Assembly: GCA_037833965.1 (NCBI GenBank)
Contig: AP031352.1
Location: forward strand, 8,102,501-8,166,500
Reading direction: 5' to 3'
DNA from: Marchantia polymorpha subsp. ruderalis
Lineage: Eukaryota; Streptophyta; Marchantiopsida; Marchantiales; Marchantiaceae
DNA length: 64,000 nucleotides
A model generated the notes under the pieces. The model worked only from the letters and a program-made list of their open reading frames with translations, was not told where the DNA came from and did no database searches. Every line of letters starts with the position of its first letter. The stretch's first letter is position 1. Below are positions 23,290-35,284 of this stretch, in pieces. The position numbers and the translations under genes were made by a program.

Positions 23290-23495
23290 TGATGATTACA
23301 CAGTGAAAAGAAATACTCTAAAGGAGTACAAGTTTGTTGAACTCTAAAAACATGCTCATACAAATGCTATCAAAACACACTAATAATAGCGAGGCGCAAA
23401 CTACAAGTTCAAAGGGTGTAGTCTCTTCAATAGTTGAAACAACAATTAAAAAGATAAATGTTACCTTATACTATGTGTGATGCACTCCATCAACA
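23290..23495 (-). repeat. Copia B right (5') LTR
   Basis: About 206 bp, TGATGATTACACAG...CTCCATCAACA, the partner of 18408-18601. It ends exactly where the BAHD pseudogene resumes with TTTTGCATGCTG. Confidence 0.92.
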
Positions 23496-24539
23496 TTTTG
23501 CATGCTGAAAAGGAAAATGACTACTCGCAAAGCTCAGCGTTTGTTAGAACTGGGGGCGACACTATCATCAACATGTTACCAAAAAAATCTTCCGTTAGTC
23601 GTGGATTACACGTTTCCTTCCTTGCTTCCACTAGAAAGTTGAAACATACCTTTTCGTTGTCAGTCATGTGTTCAAACAATCGGTAGCCTCAAAGAACATT
23701 GCCACATTTGAATCAATATGCATTCAAAAGTTGTGAATTGTTCTCGCAACTTTTGTTCCTTTGAGGCATGTCATACTTTGACTTTCATTGCAAACCCTTA
23801 TTGACGTCTAATGACACTTACTTAACGGTCAATATGGAGTACTATGGAAACGACAGAAGCAACGATACACATTTGCCAACACATAGTTCACGTTCTTCAT
23901 GTCCGTACTCAATTCAAACATTTGCCGCTTGATCGAATAATGTAGAAAATGATTATCGATCAAAATTAGGCTTCGTTAATGGGTGCCTTGTGGCTGCAAT
24001 TTTGGACCAAGAATTAAAATCCAACCAAAGACAAATCAATCTGCTAACATGTGATTTTTGGCTACAACAAGAGCAATTTCCCCACACTTAAAAATGTACA
24101 CCTCCACATACATTTGCTAAATATTACGTAAGTCATGCCATAACTTCACATCCGCAACTTCGCATAGAGATCGATCGATTGAAGTATCAGCTCGTTGGTA
24201 ATGTGAATTCATATTCCACGATATGAATAATCAAATTGGACCATTCTTTGTTCAGCAGCATTTTGTCCGCATCCTCAGCATTTAATTCGGGTATATATAT
24301 TTCTTTGAACATCTACTTCTGAGGTTTGAAGTCATGGGTGAAGTTTAGATATTTAACCATATCGTCATCAATTATCGTTTCCACAAAGAATGCTCCTTCA
24401 TATTTGCACACTAGTTTTTGGATGTACACATCTTCTCCCAAAAGAACAAGGTTAGTGTGGAAAACATTGAGATTACATATGCCACAATTATATGCTCTCA
24501 ACGAGGCAAGCTTGAACATTTTGTTTTAAATTGATTAAT

Positions 24540-24940
24540 AATCAAAAGATCAAATTTATTTTCCCCTTTTAGCTTGAATATTAAAATGATTTGCAGTTTT
24601 GTATTACAATTTTGATATGTTCATGAAATGCCATCATACTATATGACTATAATATCATTGATTTAGCATATGATAGTTTCTATTTTAGGCTTAGGTTTTG
24701 ACAGCTTTTAACATAAAGTATTTACTCGTAGCATCACATTAGTTTACATTGTCTTGTATCTTCAAATATCTTGTATGTAGATATTTTGGATCTTTTTAAA
24801 GAATATGAAACATAGTTTCATATTTGGTTTCATATCATTCTCAATTAGACTCTTCAATATTTTTTTTCTATTAGATTAGTTAATGATAAATACAAAGGAT
24901 TACATGGTATAGGATAAATGACGAAACAATAATCAAGAGA
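24540..24940. other. Duplicated 5' flank of the BAHD locus
   Basis: Resembles 32040-32600, upstream of the functional BAHD gene. Shared anchors include TAGCTTGAA, ATGTTCATGA.ATGCCA.CATAC.ATATGA, TTTAGCATATG and TTAGTTAA.AATAAATAC.AAGGA. The duplicated block therefore covered promoter-proximal DNA as well as the gene. Confidence 0.75.
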
Positions 24941-25269
24941 GAGTACGAGAAGTGTATTATGCAGTGTAAGGGAAAGGGTCGATGGGGTTGCGGTGCGTAG
25001 TATCTCGGGGAGGAATTTTGAAATTAACTGTGAGATCGAGCAGTGTACCATGTGAAGACAGATATGCGAGGAGGCCGTCCATCCGACAGCCAGGCCGCGG
25101 TGCGGGTGCGGCTAACGGTCTCCAGAGCCGCGTGTCATCCATTGTGTGAAGGGTGCAGGACGGTGGCCTTCGGCTGCTGTTTAGGGCCTGCGGCCGCAGG
25201 CTTTGGGCGGCGCAGGTCCTGCAACCTCCGGCCTGACTCTCACTTAGGTTTACCTCTGATGGCTTTGCG
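24941..25269. other. GC-rich block, unassigned
   Basis: A short GC-rich island (25060-25260) in AT-rich surroundings, including a GGCCTGCGGCCGCAGGC palindrome-like core near 25188-25204. Overlapping short open frames carry no family signature. It may be the far part of the repeat family seen at 3435-5170 and 26066-27115, separated from it by the LTR-like block. Confidence 0.4.
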
Positions 25270-26065
25270 GTAGTGCATCATGGTTCTAGAAGACTAGAAT
25301 TCATACTCACACTCATGTCTCAAACACCTTCTCTCACAAACTCTCCATGTATCATTCCAACTCACACACAACTCACCTCACATCATTCTCGTCACATAAA
25401 CGCAAACATACGTCGATATTCCAAGATACTCAAAAACTTCACTCCTTCATTCCTGAAACAAGTCCTCACACATGACTCTCCAAACTTGCTTGAGAGGTGC
25501 TACTCTACCTCTCTATTTATATTATTTGAGAAGTTACCATAGTAACATGTGGTAATTTCTTCTAACTTACTTTTACCTAAGTAAGTTTGATTAACCCTCT
25601 CTATGTGGCAACATGTCATTGGCCTAGCTAAACCTTTTAGACGTTTCCGGAATCCAAGGTTGAGGTGGCGACATGCCATTGGAAGCTTTTAAACTTCTAC
25701 AAGCTTCTAAGCCAGTAAGTCAACACTAGACTTAGTCTAGCCAATCATCTTTCATACATTTTAGTCTAACCAATCAAATCCAAGCTTTTAGTCAAATATC
25801 TAATCCCTTGGAATCTAGAACTTTTATATAAGACAAAATAGAAGTGCTCACCCCTTGTAAAAGACAAAATAGAAGTGCTCACTCCATTCTTCTAGAACTC
25901 CGCTAATCATTCCGCCAACTATAGACATTGTAGCTAAACTTAGTTATGACTAGATTAACTTAGTTATAACTAACTAGTTTAGTCATAACTAGCTAGACTT
26001 AGCTATCCCTTGGCTAATCATCCTTAATCACTTGACCACTTCTTAAACTTAGTACATATGTGCAA
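25270..26065 (-). repeat. Lone LTR-like block related to the copia A LTR
   Basis: From about 25540 to the end the block follows the copia A LTR (10890-11320): ACATGTCATTGGCCTAG, GGCGACATGCCAT, AGACAAAATAGAAGTGCTCA (present twice, 25832 and 25863), CTAGAACTCCGC and TAGACATT, then repeated TTAGTTATAACTA motifs. It ends GTGCAACA at 26065. No internal coding region is attached, so it looks like a solo LTR. I could not see a clean target duplication, and the left end is approximate. Confidence 0.65.
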
Positions 26066-27115
26066 CATCCGGTCTTACAGTCTGACGTGGGGCGGGGTGC
26101 CGGTTCGTGCGGTTCCGGACGATGCTGCGAATGGGTGCCATTGTGTGTGGACGCATGGGAAGAGTGTGGGAGAGAGTGATTTTTGCAAGGGAGTGATGAG
26201 AATTAGGAGGAGGAGGGACCAAATTCCCGAGGGTGGAAAGTCGAATTTGATAGTGAACTCTGATCAGGGACTGAGATCTGAGAGTCAAATCTCTGAGTGG
26301 GGACTGAATTTAAGTCAAATTTGAGAATCAATTCTGAGAGTGAAATCCAAGCGGGGTCTGAGATCTGAGACTCAAATCTGAGAGTGGTAGCTGAGATCTG
26401 AGAGTCAAATCTGTGAGTGGGAGTTAAATTGAAGTGAAATCTGAGAGTGAAATCTAAGCGGGGTTTGTGATCTAAGAGTTGGTGATTAAGAGGGGTGTCT
26501 CTCGAAAGCGAGGGAGAGAAAGAGAGGGAGAGTTTACATAGTGGCGAATCAGAGAAAGAAGTGATGTAGAGACAGGTCAGGACGAAAGAACGGAAAGGAA
26601 GGGGAAGTACCTTTGTATGCTACTACAACTGCGGTTGATAATAAGATTTCAAGCGTTTAGATTGTGCTACATCGAGAGTTTTGCATATGTTTGAGATATG
26701 TACCTAGTTCTGAACTGCCATGCACTTCTTGCATGATGTCACACTTCTCATTTACTTATTATGGATAATCGAGTCCATTTCAGTGAGTGACAAGATTGGA
26801 CCCTTTGTCTATGACGGTATTCCATTGTGTGTGAAATACATTCAAATGATCATATCTTTTGAGTTGTGAATTTTGTTGTTAATCGTTCTCTCTTGCATGG
26901 TGTATAAGTCTAAAATATTAAGTGCAGATATTTCGTGTTTAGTGATCTGTTCAAGCTTGAATCTTGATTGAGTAAGAGTGTCTGGAAGAAATTGAGTGAC
27001 AGAAGTTCACTTGAACTACTCAGTGAGACTAGTAACAATGATGTTATGTGAACCGAGACCTCCACCTAGACTACAAACGCTGAAGGGTGGGGCATTTCGG
27101 CTTACATGTGACCAA
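26066..27115. repeat. Second copy of the LINE-insert repeat, opposite orientation
   Basis: Reverse-complement similarity to 3436-4165: GTGCCATTGTGTG and GAGTGATTTTTGCA-like sequence near 26135-26190, the GAGATCTGAGAGTCAAAT array at 26240-26480, and the terminal CACCTAGACTACAAACGCTGAAGGGTGGGG segment (27063-27092) followed by TTACATGTGA. The part between the array and the terminal motif is longer than in copy 1. No protein domain is recognised. Confidence 0.65.
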
Positions 27116-27167
27116 ACTGCAATTTTCCTTATTTAATGCCACTCGGTGGTTTTATAGAGATTAATGT

Positions 27168-28383
27168 GTGGATGCATTACAAGAGAATTTAGCAAAGTTG
27201 ATTTTGTTCTTGAAGAGAAAGTCAGGCAAGAAGGGTTGGAAGAAAGTTGCAAATTTACATAAGTACTTCAATGATGTCACGTTCATTTGCCTATTGCACA
27301 ATGTTGTTGATGTATTAAAGCCCTTAAAGGAATTTAGGAAGTATTTTGAGCAGTACAACAACCTGCGCCACAAAATTCTTGGCCGGCTTGAGATGTGTTT
27401 GTCCGCTCTCAAGTATGTTTGTGGCTCTGAGGATCGGTTCGGTGGTGATAAAATTGAAACAATTTTTAAAATCCGTTCAAGAGAACGGGGCAACAAAGGA
27501 TCTAATTTGACAAATCAATGAGAGCTGGAGGATTCCTTTGATAGGTCACTCTGGTTTCAATGTGGAACACATTCATGTATTTATCAAGATGCTGGTGGGA
27601 ATAATTGAATCAAACCTTTTGAACGCTTTCTCGAGGGAGATGTACTTAGTGCTTTCAAAATCTTTGATCCAACATTTTATAAAAGCCTAAAGTAGTCAGA
27701 GCTTGATAAATTTGGTGCGTTAGATTATAAAATTTTGTTGAGCCATTTTTGCAACTAAGAAAAAAAAAAGTAGTTGTTTCCAATTGACCCGTCCATATTG
27801 TCTCATGTTAACAAAGAGTTTTTGAGGATAAAGCACCTCCAGTGGTTAGCGATCAAGGACACGCATGTAGAGTTACTTCTTGTCTGGAGGAACATTCATG
27901 ATGAGCATGGGTTGGGGCTAGGCTACATGCTTAAATTTGTGTATCTTTGTCTTGTCATCCTCCTCAACAGTGTCATTGCCAAGCGAGGTTTTTCTTTGCA
28001 CAATAGTATCAAGATCAAGCTTATGAATAGGCTGCGTATCAAAACAATTGATGCACTCATTCGGAGCAAGACTTTCGCTAAGTCTTGAAAGAAATTTGAT
28101 TATTTACCGCTAGAGGTATTGTATCATCATAAGCCTCAGAACTTCAAGTTGTCATCATTATTCCAAGCTGTGAATGTCTTGAGTATGATGGAAACACAAA
28201 TGATAATCATAGCGTAGATCTTTATCAAGACGTTAAAGACAATGATCCAGATGAGCATGCTTTCTATGATGCTGACTCATCAGAAGATGATGAGGAACCT
28301 GTGCATGCAATTGTCGTCAAGAAATCTACTAGTGTTGAGTTTGGAGATGAATTCCTAGAGTTGTTGGAGATGGGTACAAGTTG
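27168..28383 (+). pseudogene. hAT-like transposase remnant
   Basis: Plus-strand pieces resemble the C-terminal half of hAT (ZBED/ZNF862-like) transposases: a helical block around WKKVANLHKYFNDVT and LKPLKEFRKYF (27168-27521), a middle part with stops (27525-27720), then LLNSVIAKRGFSLHNSIKIK with LMNRLRIKTIDALI (27774-28088). The latter matches the hAT dimerisation signature (S-x-x-x-E-R-x-F-S-x-x-N-x-I-K-x-x-x-R-N-R-L). It is followed by an acidic tail (about 28196-28383). Frame breaks between the pieces and no terminal inverted repeats identified, so it is dead. The assignment rests on motif resemblance only. Confidence 0.6.
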
Positions 28384-28639
28384 AAGGTAAGTTTTAAGAG
28401 TCCTAAATCCATGTTTCATTTGTCCACAAATGTGCATGCAAGCCATGGCAAAGTCGATACTCAAAAGTACTCAACAAGGTCAGTGAAGCAGTTTGACTGT
28501 CAAATCTTGAAAAAGAATTTTGAAAATACCCCAGATTTTTTTTGCACACATCTGGGTGGCCCCGAGAAATCAAGAATGCTCAAGTCAAAACATGGGTGCT
28601 ATGTCCGGACATTTTGTGGAGCCTTCCTCGGATGACCGG

Positions 28640-29880
28640 GTGGTTTTCAACTATGCTTGTCAAACACTTGTTTGATGGATTCTCTTGTGGACTTAGTCAT
28701 TGAATGTGAATCATGTTATACGTTGTTCTCTCGTGCTGATGTCTTTGTTCGTTGAGTGTGTCTCTGAAGATTCTCGTGTTTTATGTTTACATGTATCAGG
28801 TCAAATTTATTCTTTGAAATACATAAAAAAAAAAAAATCTTCCATAAATATCAGATTGATGAATCTTGATTGAAGATTTTGACTATACATGCTTGAATTG
28901 ACATCATTATTAAGTAAATGCTAAAGCATGAAAATTTACAAATTTATGAATGCAATATCATGTACGACGAATCATTTATTTATATATCTTGATTTTATAT
29001 AATTCATGTTTGATATTCTAAGATGCAACACATGAATAATAATTGATTAAATTAAAAAAATTTAAATATATCATAAATTGAAATGATTGAAAAATAAATT
29101 GATAAATATCATTCATTTTTTTCATGCTGATTCTAAGATTTAAATTAAAATTTAGAAATTTTCCATGAAAATTTATTAGACTTCTTCAAATTATCTTTTA
29201 ATTTTTTTACTCAAATATTATTGGAACCATCAAATATAATATTAATAAAAATTCAATTTTATAATGATGATATTGTATATCCTTGATTCTGATTTAATAG
29301 TATGTAATATTGTAGGCAAAATGTTTTACTTCTAGCTAATTGAATATTTCAAGATGTCAATAATGTCTTTCAAGACAATTGTATAAATTACAACTTTTTT
29401 ATGTCACATTGGTTTGGAAAAAAATTTGCACATTGAAAATTATAATCATGAAATGTAAACTTCAAAGTGATCAGATGTTTTACAAAATGTGATTATTTTA
29501 TCTGTAATTAGAATATTAAAATATTTTGTATTATTTTATATATATTTGCAAAATAATGTATACATGTTTGTAAAATAAATGTTGGCAACCATCTCAAGCA
29601 TGAATTAGAGAAATCTTTTATGAACAATATATTTGCAATTCCTACATATAAAAGTTCATCGATCCCTACTGTACAAGTAAATAGTGAAACTAAGTTGAAT
29701 AAAACTAGATCGGATCAGATTCAACGATTTGAAGACAATCTATGAAATCATGGATACCAACTGCTCTAGAGCTATGGGATTACATGCGCGGAACTATACC
29801 GCCATCACAGAACATACTTAACGGTCGTGTACATTCTCATGAGACTCGAAAGTCGCTCGGGAAATTTACTTCGCGTCACA
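28640..29880. other. AT-rich intergenic stretch
   Basis: Very AT-rich DNA with poly(A) and poly(T) runs, no open frame with a domain and no clear repeat structure. The 3' UTR of the BAHD gene should lie just left of 29888. Nothing else is supported. Confidence 0.6.
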
Positions 29881-29887
29881 GATCGGC

Positions 29888-31533
29888 TTATGAGACTAGA
29901 TCCAGGAAATCAGGATCTTGAAGAATCAACTCAGACATCCTGGGGCTTAAACGCAGCATAATGTCAGCAACAGCTCCGGACTGGGGGTGAGGAGGCATAA
30001 GATAAGCCATATGAAATTCCGGAATCGTGTAGAAAATGCATGGGGTGACGCGCAGTGGGATGCCAAATCCGAAATCCAGAGCGTAGAAGTTTGCAAATTG
30101 GATCCATGAGGTCAGTCCAGTTTGCAGAACAGTCGGGCAGCTCTCGGGGTTCTCAGACTGCGACTTCTGCAAGCGTGCATGAGTGGTAGTTGTCCAGCGG
30201 TCCTCGGCCGAATCGGCGTTCAGGTCGAGAATAGACTCGTGGACTTTGCATGCTGCGAAGGCAAACGACTTCTGGCGAAGCTCAGCGCCCGTCTGGACCG
30301 GGGGCGACACTATCACAAACATGTTACCGACAAAATCTTCCATTAGCGGTGGATTGCACGTTCGCTCCCTTGCTTCCATCGGAAAGCTGAAATATACCTT
30401 CTCGCTGCCGGTCATGTGTTCATGGACGACCGGTAGCCTCGAGAAGCATCGCCACATCTGAGTCGAGATGCATTCAAAATTCGTGAGTCGTTCTGGCAGC
30501 TCCAGGCTCTCTGAGGCCTGGCCTTCCTTCGCCTTCCGTCGCAGCCTCTCGACGGCGTCCGGATGGATCTGGTAGCACTTACTTACGGATCGATATGGAC
30601 TACTGCGGAAGCTCCGAGCAGTGTTATAAGTCCTGAACACGTTTGCCAGCACATCGTCCACGTTCTTCATGTCCGGACTCAATCCGAACATTTGCGCTTT
30701 GTCGAATAATGTGGGCAGCGAGGATCGATCGAAATTGGGCTTCATGGACGTGTGCCCGGTTGCTGCAATTTCTGACCAAGCCTTCAAAAACCGATCGATG
30801 GCAAACCCATCCGTGAACATGTGGTTATAGGCTACGACGAGGGCAACTCCCCCACACTTGAAGCCGGTCACCTGCACATCCATACGTTAAATATTACGTA
30901 AGTCATACCATGACTTAACATCCGCAACTTCGCGCAGATATCGAACAATTGAAGTGTCTACACGGATGCGAGCAGAATCCGTCCAAATTAGCAGCAATTA
31001 GCTCGCTGGTATTGTGATGTTTATGCTCCACTGACCTGAACAAGCAAATTGGGCCACTCTTTATTCAGCGGCATCTTGTGCGCATCTTCAGCACAGAATC
31101 CGGGAATAGCAAGTTCTCCGAACAGCTCATTGGGAGGGTTGAAGTCGTGGGCGAAGTCAAAATATTTATCCATCTCGTCGTCAACCGTCGCCTCCACGAA
31201 CACTGCTCCTTCATCGTTGCAGAGCAGTTTCCGTATGTTCAAATCTTCTGCTACAACCCACTTCCCCGCCAGGGGATAATACAAACTCTGAAGCTTGCTC
31301 AAAGAGTCTTTCACGTTACGGATGAAGGCCGAGAACGCCGACGGAAGAGTATTGTCCAACCGGTACAGGCTAACGATGGGTATGTAAGTATCCAAGACGA
31401 ACAAGTCGTAGACACTCGGATAAATGACTTCGGGATGCTCCGTGGTGAAGCTCGGTGCAACTTTGCCGACGACCACAGTTTTCAAAATCCCAACAGTGGG
31501 TCCTAGACCTGGCATGGTGGTATCCACTGCCAT
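29888..31533 (-). CDS. BAHD-family acyltransferase, 2 exons
   Basis: Transfers an acyl group from an acyl-CoA to an alcohol or amine acceptor in the cytosol (phenolic, terpenoid or cuticle-type metabolism; substrate unknown). Exon 1 is 31533-31036 and exon 2 is 30871-29888, joined in phase (LLVQ then VTGFKCGG), giving about 493 residues, the usual BAHD length. The catalytic HxxxD motif reads HMFTD (His about 183), and the structural DFGWG motif is present as DFGFG (about 431). The N-terminal region has LDNTLPSAFS and SLYYPLAGKW, typical of the family. Start ATG 31533 opens MAVDTTMPGLG; the frame extends upstream to 31947 but that part looks non-coding. The sequence alone does not separate HCT-like from other clades. 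A pseudogene copy lies at 17982-24440. Confidence 0.93.
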
Positions 31534-32630
31534 CTGCAGTAATTTGCTTCCTACGTGAGTTTGATTCCAGGTGCAGGGCTGCAGCCGCAGATCTGCACGT
31601 TGATGGGTTGCGCTGCATTCTGTTGCACTGCCCGAGGTTTTATCTTCGTCAATTGAAGTGAACAGAAGCGAAGATTCACCACATTCGCGGTACACGTGCC
31701 GTCTGCACCACGACGTGCCTCGACTGATCTTTCTTCGGGTCACATGCCAAGTCTCCGTTCTGTCAGTGATACCCCTCGTTATTCCTATCACTCTGATAGG
31801 TGAGTGCACCAATCGAAGGTATGGTGAAATATGTTTCATGTCGAGGTTTTTGTGACTCCATCCACATTGTGAGTCACTGTCATTATAACGATGACGAGAG
31901 TAGTGATGACATGTTATGTCATTGTACTCTTTGCACTTGATTTCCAATTTTTTATTAGGACTAAGTCAGTGTGGGAGATATTGCGCTTACACGTACCGCA
32001 ATACATAAAGACTGAACCTATGGTTTTCAAATAAAATAATAATGGAAAAAATGAATCTTCTTTCTTTTTCCCTCTAGCTTGAAAATTTAAGTGTTATGCA
32101 GTTATGTAACCAAACTCCCACATGTTCATGAGATGCCACCATACCATATGATGGCATATGGTATGGTGATTAGTGATTTCATTGATTTAGCATATGGTTT
32201 TGTCTATTTTAGGACATGGTTTGTATAGCTTTACAGAGAATAATTCCCGTAGAATTACGTTAGCTAAGGTTTGCAGGCTAGATCAACCCCGACCGTATGC
32301 CTGTGGGCATACCGTCACGATGGTGACGGCTTCATGTGTCAGCGTCGTGTGGATCAAGTGCACCTTCTGTGACACACTAAACCATTGGGTTACGGTGACA
32401 CACGAACGGTGTACGTATGCAATCAGACAAGAGAGCATACGGTCGAGATTGATCTAGCTAAACTTGTCAAATTTCGTGAATATGGAATGTAGCTCCATTT
32501 TTTGTTTCATCTCATTCTGGATTGAATTCTTCCATACTGTTTCCTATTAGACTAGTTAAGAATAAATACGAAGGAGTTAGTGGGCGTTGACTTCTCCATC
32601 ATAATACCTCGTCAAGAATCTGCTACGATA
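31534..32630. other. BAHD upstream region
   Basis: No separate gene is seen. The part 32040-32600 has a diverged counterpart at 24540-24940 beside the pseudogene. A short palindromic stretch, CCATACCATATGATGGCATATGGTATGG, lies around 32139-32166. The promoter should be within this region, but no element can be named with confidence. Confidence 0.5.
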
Positions 32631-32639
32631 ACATGTCAT

Positions 32640-33190
32640 TGAGATGCGATAACATGTATTTCAGACTATTTGTCAAACATGCGTTTATTATAACATGTCT
32701 TTGAGATACTTCAACATGTATTTCAGAAGCTATCTTTCTACCACGAGGACGAGATTTGTGGAAGTTACATCCAAATAATTACCCTCTTCTTGCACGGAGC
32801 TACGAGATTCAGTATGAATATTGTTACTGACACCACTTGTGTAAGTGTGAGTCAAGTCTTAGCTCCATCCTCCCCCATTGGTTTCATCCATTGATTGGGT
32901 CTTCCGGTCCTGTTTGCTATGTCCAGGGGTCAGAATGATTTGGATGTAACTTCCACAATTTCCCGTCCTCGTGGTAGAAAGATAGCTTCTAAAATACATG
33001 TTGAAGTATCTTCAACATGAGATACTCCAACATGTCTCGAAGTTGAAGTATCTCAACTTTAACTTGAGATACTTCAAGTATCTCAAGTTGTCAGTGGACG
33101 TCAATATGTCTCGAAGTTAAAGTATCTCAACTTTAGCTTGAGATACTTCAAGTATCTCAAGTTGTCAGTGGACGTGGACAGTGTTGTAAA
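32640..33190. repeat. Fold-back repeat: ~75-bp inverted arms plus palindromic tandem units
   Basis: 32703-32778 and 32935-33010 are inverted copies of about 75 bp with few mismatches; each contains GATAGCTTCT/AGAAGCTATC, CTACCACGAGGACG and GTGGAAGTTACATCCAAAT or their complements. A ~155-bp loop separates them. To the right, 33034-33175 contains two ~73-bp tandem units (from ATGTCTCGAAGTT to GTCAGTGGACGT). Each holds its own hairpin, GAAGTATCTCAA-N7-TTGAGATACTTC, and the GATACTT motif also recurs in the arms. No coding region is found. Confidence 0.85.
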
Positions 33191-35284
33191 TAAGTCCACT
33201 ACCCTTTTCTCATTACAATCCGATCTTACATGATCTTCAAACTTGTTTGATTGATGGCGCATGATCTCAAATTGAGCATCTTGAAAATAATCTGTATTCA
33301 AGCGATCCATCTTTTATCTTCTATTGTCAATGTTACTTATATACTGAACCTACAATATTTACGCAATCCTTACTTTGGGCTTTTTTTAACCAAATTCAAA
33401 ATGGTGGAGATTTGTTTTGAGCTTTCATGATTATCTTAGGCTGAAGATAGAAAGACATGCAAGTTAGGATCTATATCGAATGCTGTTAAATGATATCATA
33501 AAATCTAAAACGTTAATTTGAGGCAAGCATCTAAATAACTTTTCCATACAGGAGTCTTTAAGAAACTACAAAGAAGCTATGAGTCAAAATATTTTTGAAG
33601 ATTGGACAATCTTAACATCATTGGAGATTCTTTGATCCGTGTTTGTAAAGAACTTGTATATGTTTACATGCTTCTCAGCAACTTGTTTGCAAGTGAGGAT
33701 GAGGTAATTTGAAATCTGACCCCATCATGATGTAGAAAACATGAGTTAAAATTTGTATAATTCTTTCAAAATCATCATCATATTTTATTTTATTTATGTT
33801 CACAAACCAATGCATCATCTCTTGAAAAAAAAAAATACTTTTCAAAAGTATGAGTTTTGACTGACGTAAATCAGTCAAAACCCGTATTCTGAACTCATGG
33901 TGATACTTATGAGTGTACTTTCATTCCGTACAAATGTGATTGTTTTATAGAATTAAACAAGAAAGATTCTTTGGTCAAAATGAATAAATATAATGTTATG
34001 GTATATCCAGTTAAGTTGGGTTCATATGCATCAATTTCTATTTCCAAAGAAAATATTTATCTATTAAGTTTCTGAATACAACTCCTTTGTGATGAAAAAT
34101 TCATTTGATGTCCGAAAGGAGTTACGATTTATAGGATACAATTTAAAGGATACAATTATATACGTTGCAAATAAAGGTTTTCTATAGATTTAAATTATTT
34201 ATTTTCTTCAAACATTTATAAGAAATATCGGTCGGTCGACACTTGCAAATTCACTTGCAGTACCTCATTTTGCAACGCGAATAGCCTATCGTTACCTCAG
34301 TCTTTTCATCATTGAATCAAGTTCAACTCTGCTAAGATCAAAACCTACAGCGCCTTGCAATAGTAGTCTTCCAGATGGGCTGTGGCAGTCATTGATGTTG
34401 TGCGGTTAACGTTTTTGGTAATTCTCAAACTTCCTCTTTTCTTTTTTAACTCTAGCAAACGCCACCACTGCTTAGTGACCTCGAATTCCGTACATCCCCA
34501 TGAAACGAAAATTGGTTCAAGCATAACATATACCTCTTTGTTCTGCACCTAATCACCACATGTGATGACTTCCGAACCACCCTTTTTTGTCATGGACTGC
34601 AACCCAACAGCATGTAGTTACATGTGATTCGCGTCACCACTCCAAATAGAATAGATATGCAGGTATACATGTACAGAGATGTAGATCCAACGACTCATTC
34701 CCCAGCCTCGCTCACTTAGACTTTATTCCAGAATGAAAATCATCGCTCGTGCCGTAGATATTCACCTGTACGTTCACGTCCCAATCTATCATTATGTTTA
34801 CTCTAAAAAATGTACTGATGTTTTACATATCTTTATGCACTGAGATGGCACGGCAATGAGAGGCCGGGTTCCAACCACAACCAAAACTGTCGGATAATCT
34901 TTTGGGCATTCTTCGTAATAAAAACTCGTAGTGATTCTTGCTCTGACAACCTTGGGCTTCTGAGACCAAGGTTAGAACCTCGGATTAATAACTCCCAAAA
35001 AATGAGATGTCAGACGCAGAGAGACAAACAAGGTGACACTCATCTGTAGCCTGTCATAGAACTCATCAAACGAATCGCCACTGCGTAGAATTAGCAACGG
35101 CATGTACATTGGGTGCCAGCAAAATGCTCTTGTACTGTACAGAATACCAGACGCGCGAACTGGCATAGATAAAATTGCCAGGAACACAGCAAGTCCAGTG
35201 TAGAAGAATAAACTGACTGCCCAAGAATGTACTTCTAGACTGTATTGTACTCAGAATCTTCTCTCCATTCTTTTGAAATATTGA
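33191..35284. other. Intergenic, no gene supported
   Basis: AT-rich up to about 34250, then mixed composition. Short open frames (33101-33310, 33675-33878, 34345-34548, 34972-35187) have no recognisable domain. The TRCF 3' UTR should extend left from 35285. Confidence 0.5.

Larger units (their letters stand above)
18408..23495 (-). mobile_element. Ty1/copia retrotransposon B, both LTRs present, decayed
   Basis: A 5.09 kb minus-strand element bounded by similar LTRs (18408-18601 and 23290-23495), both starting TGATGATTACACA and ending ATCAACA. It is flanked by CTTTG (18403-18407) and TTTTG (23496-23500), a 5-bp target duplication with one change; the host BAHD sequence reads continuously across it. 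Internal remnants are, on the minus strand, a primer-binding site at 23277-23289, zinc knuckle copies at about 22235-22306, the integrase C-terminal region at about 21100-20840, RT at about 20060-19400, and the RNase H end at 19098-18877. All coding parts carry many stops. LTR divergence shows an old insertion. Confidence 0.93.
17982..24440 (-). pseudogene. BAHD acyltransferase pseudogene, split by copia B
   Basis: A diverged copy of the BAHD gene at 29888-31533, in the same orientation. The two parts are 17982-18407 (C-terminal coding region, including the segment before and after the DFGFG-equivalent region) and 23496-24440 (middle region, the intron, and the 3' half of exon 1, with an EGAFFVETIIDDDMVKYLNF-like block). 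The last ~11 codons and the first ~90 codons of the active gene have no counterpart. The intron is retained (compare 24110-24250 with 30872-31035), so this is a DNA duplication and not a retrocopy. Frameshifts, stops, an internal 93-bp duplication and the 5.1 kb insertion make it non-functional. Confidence 0.88.
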
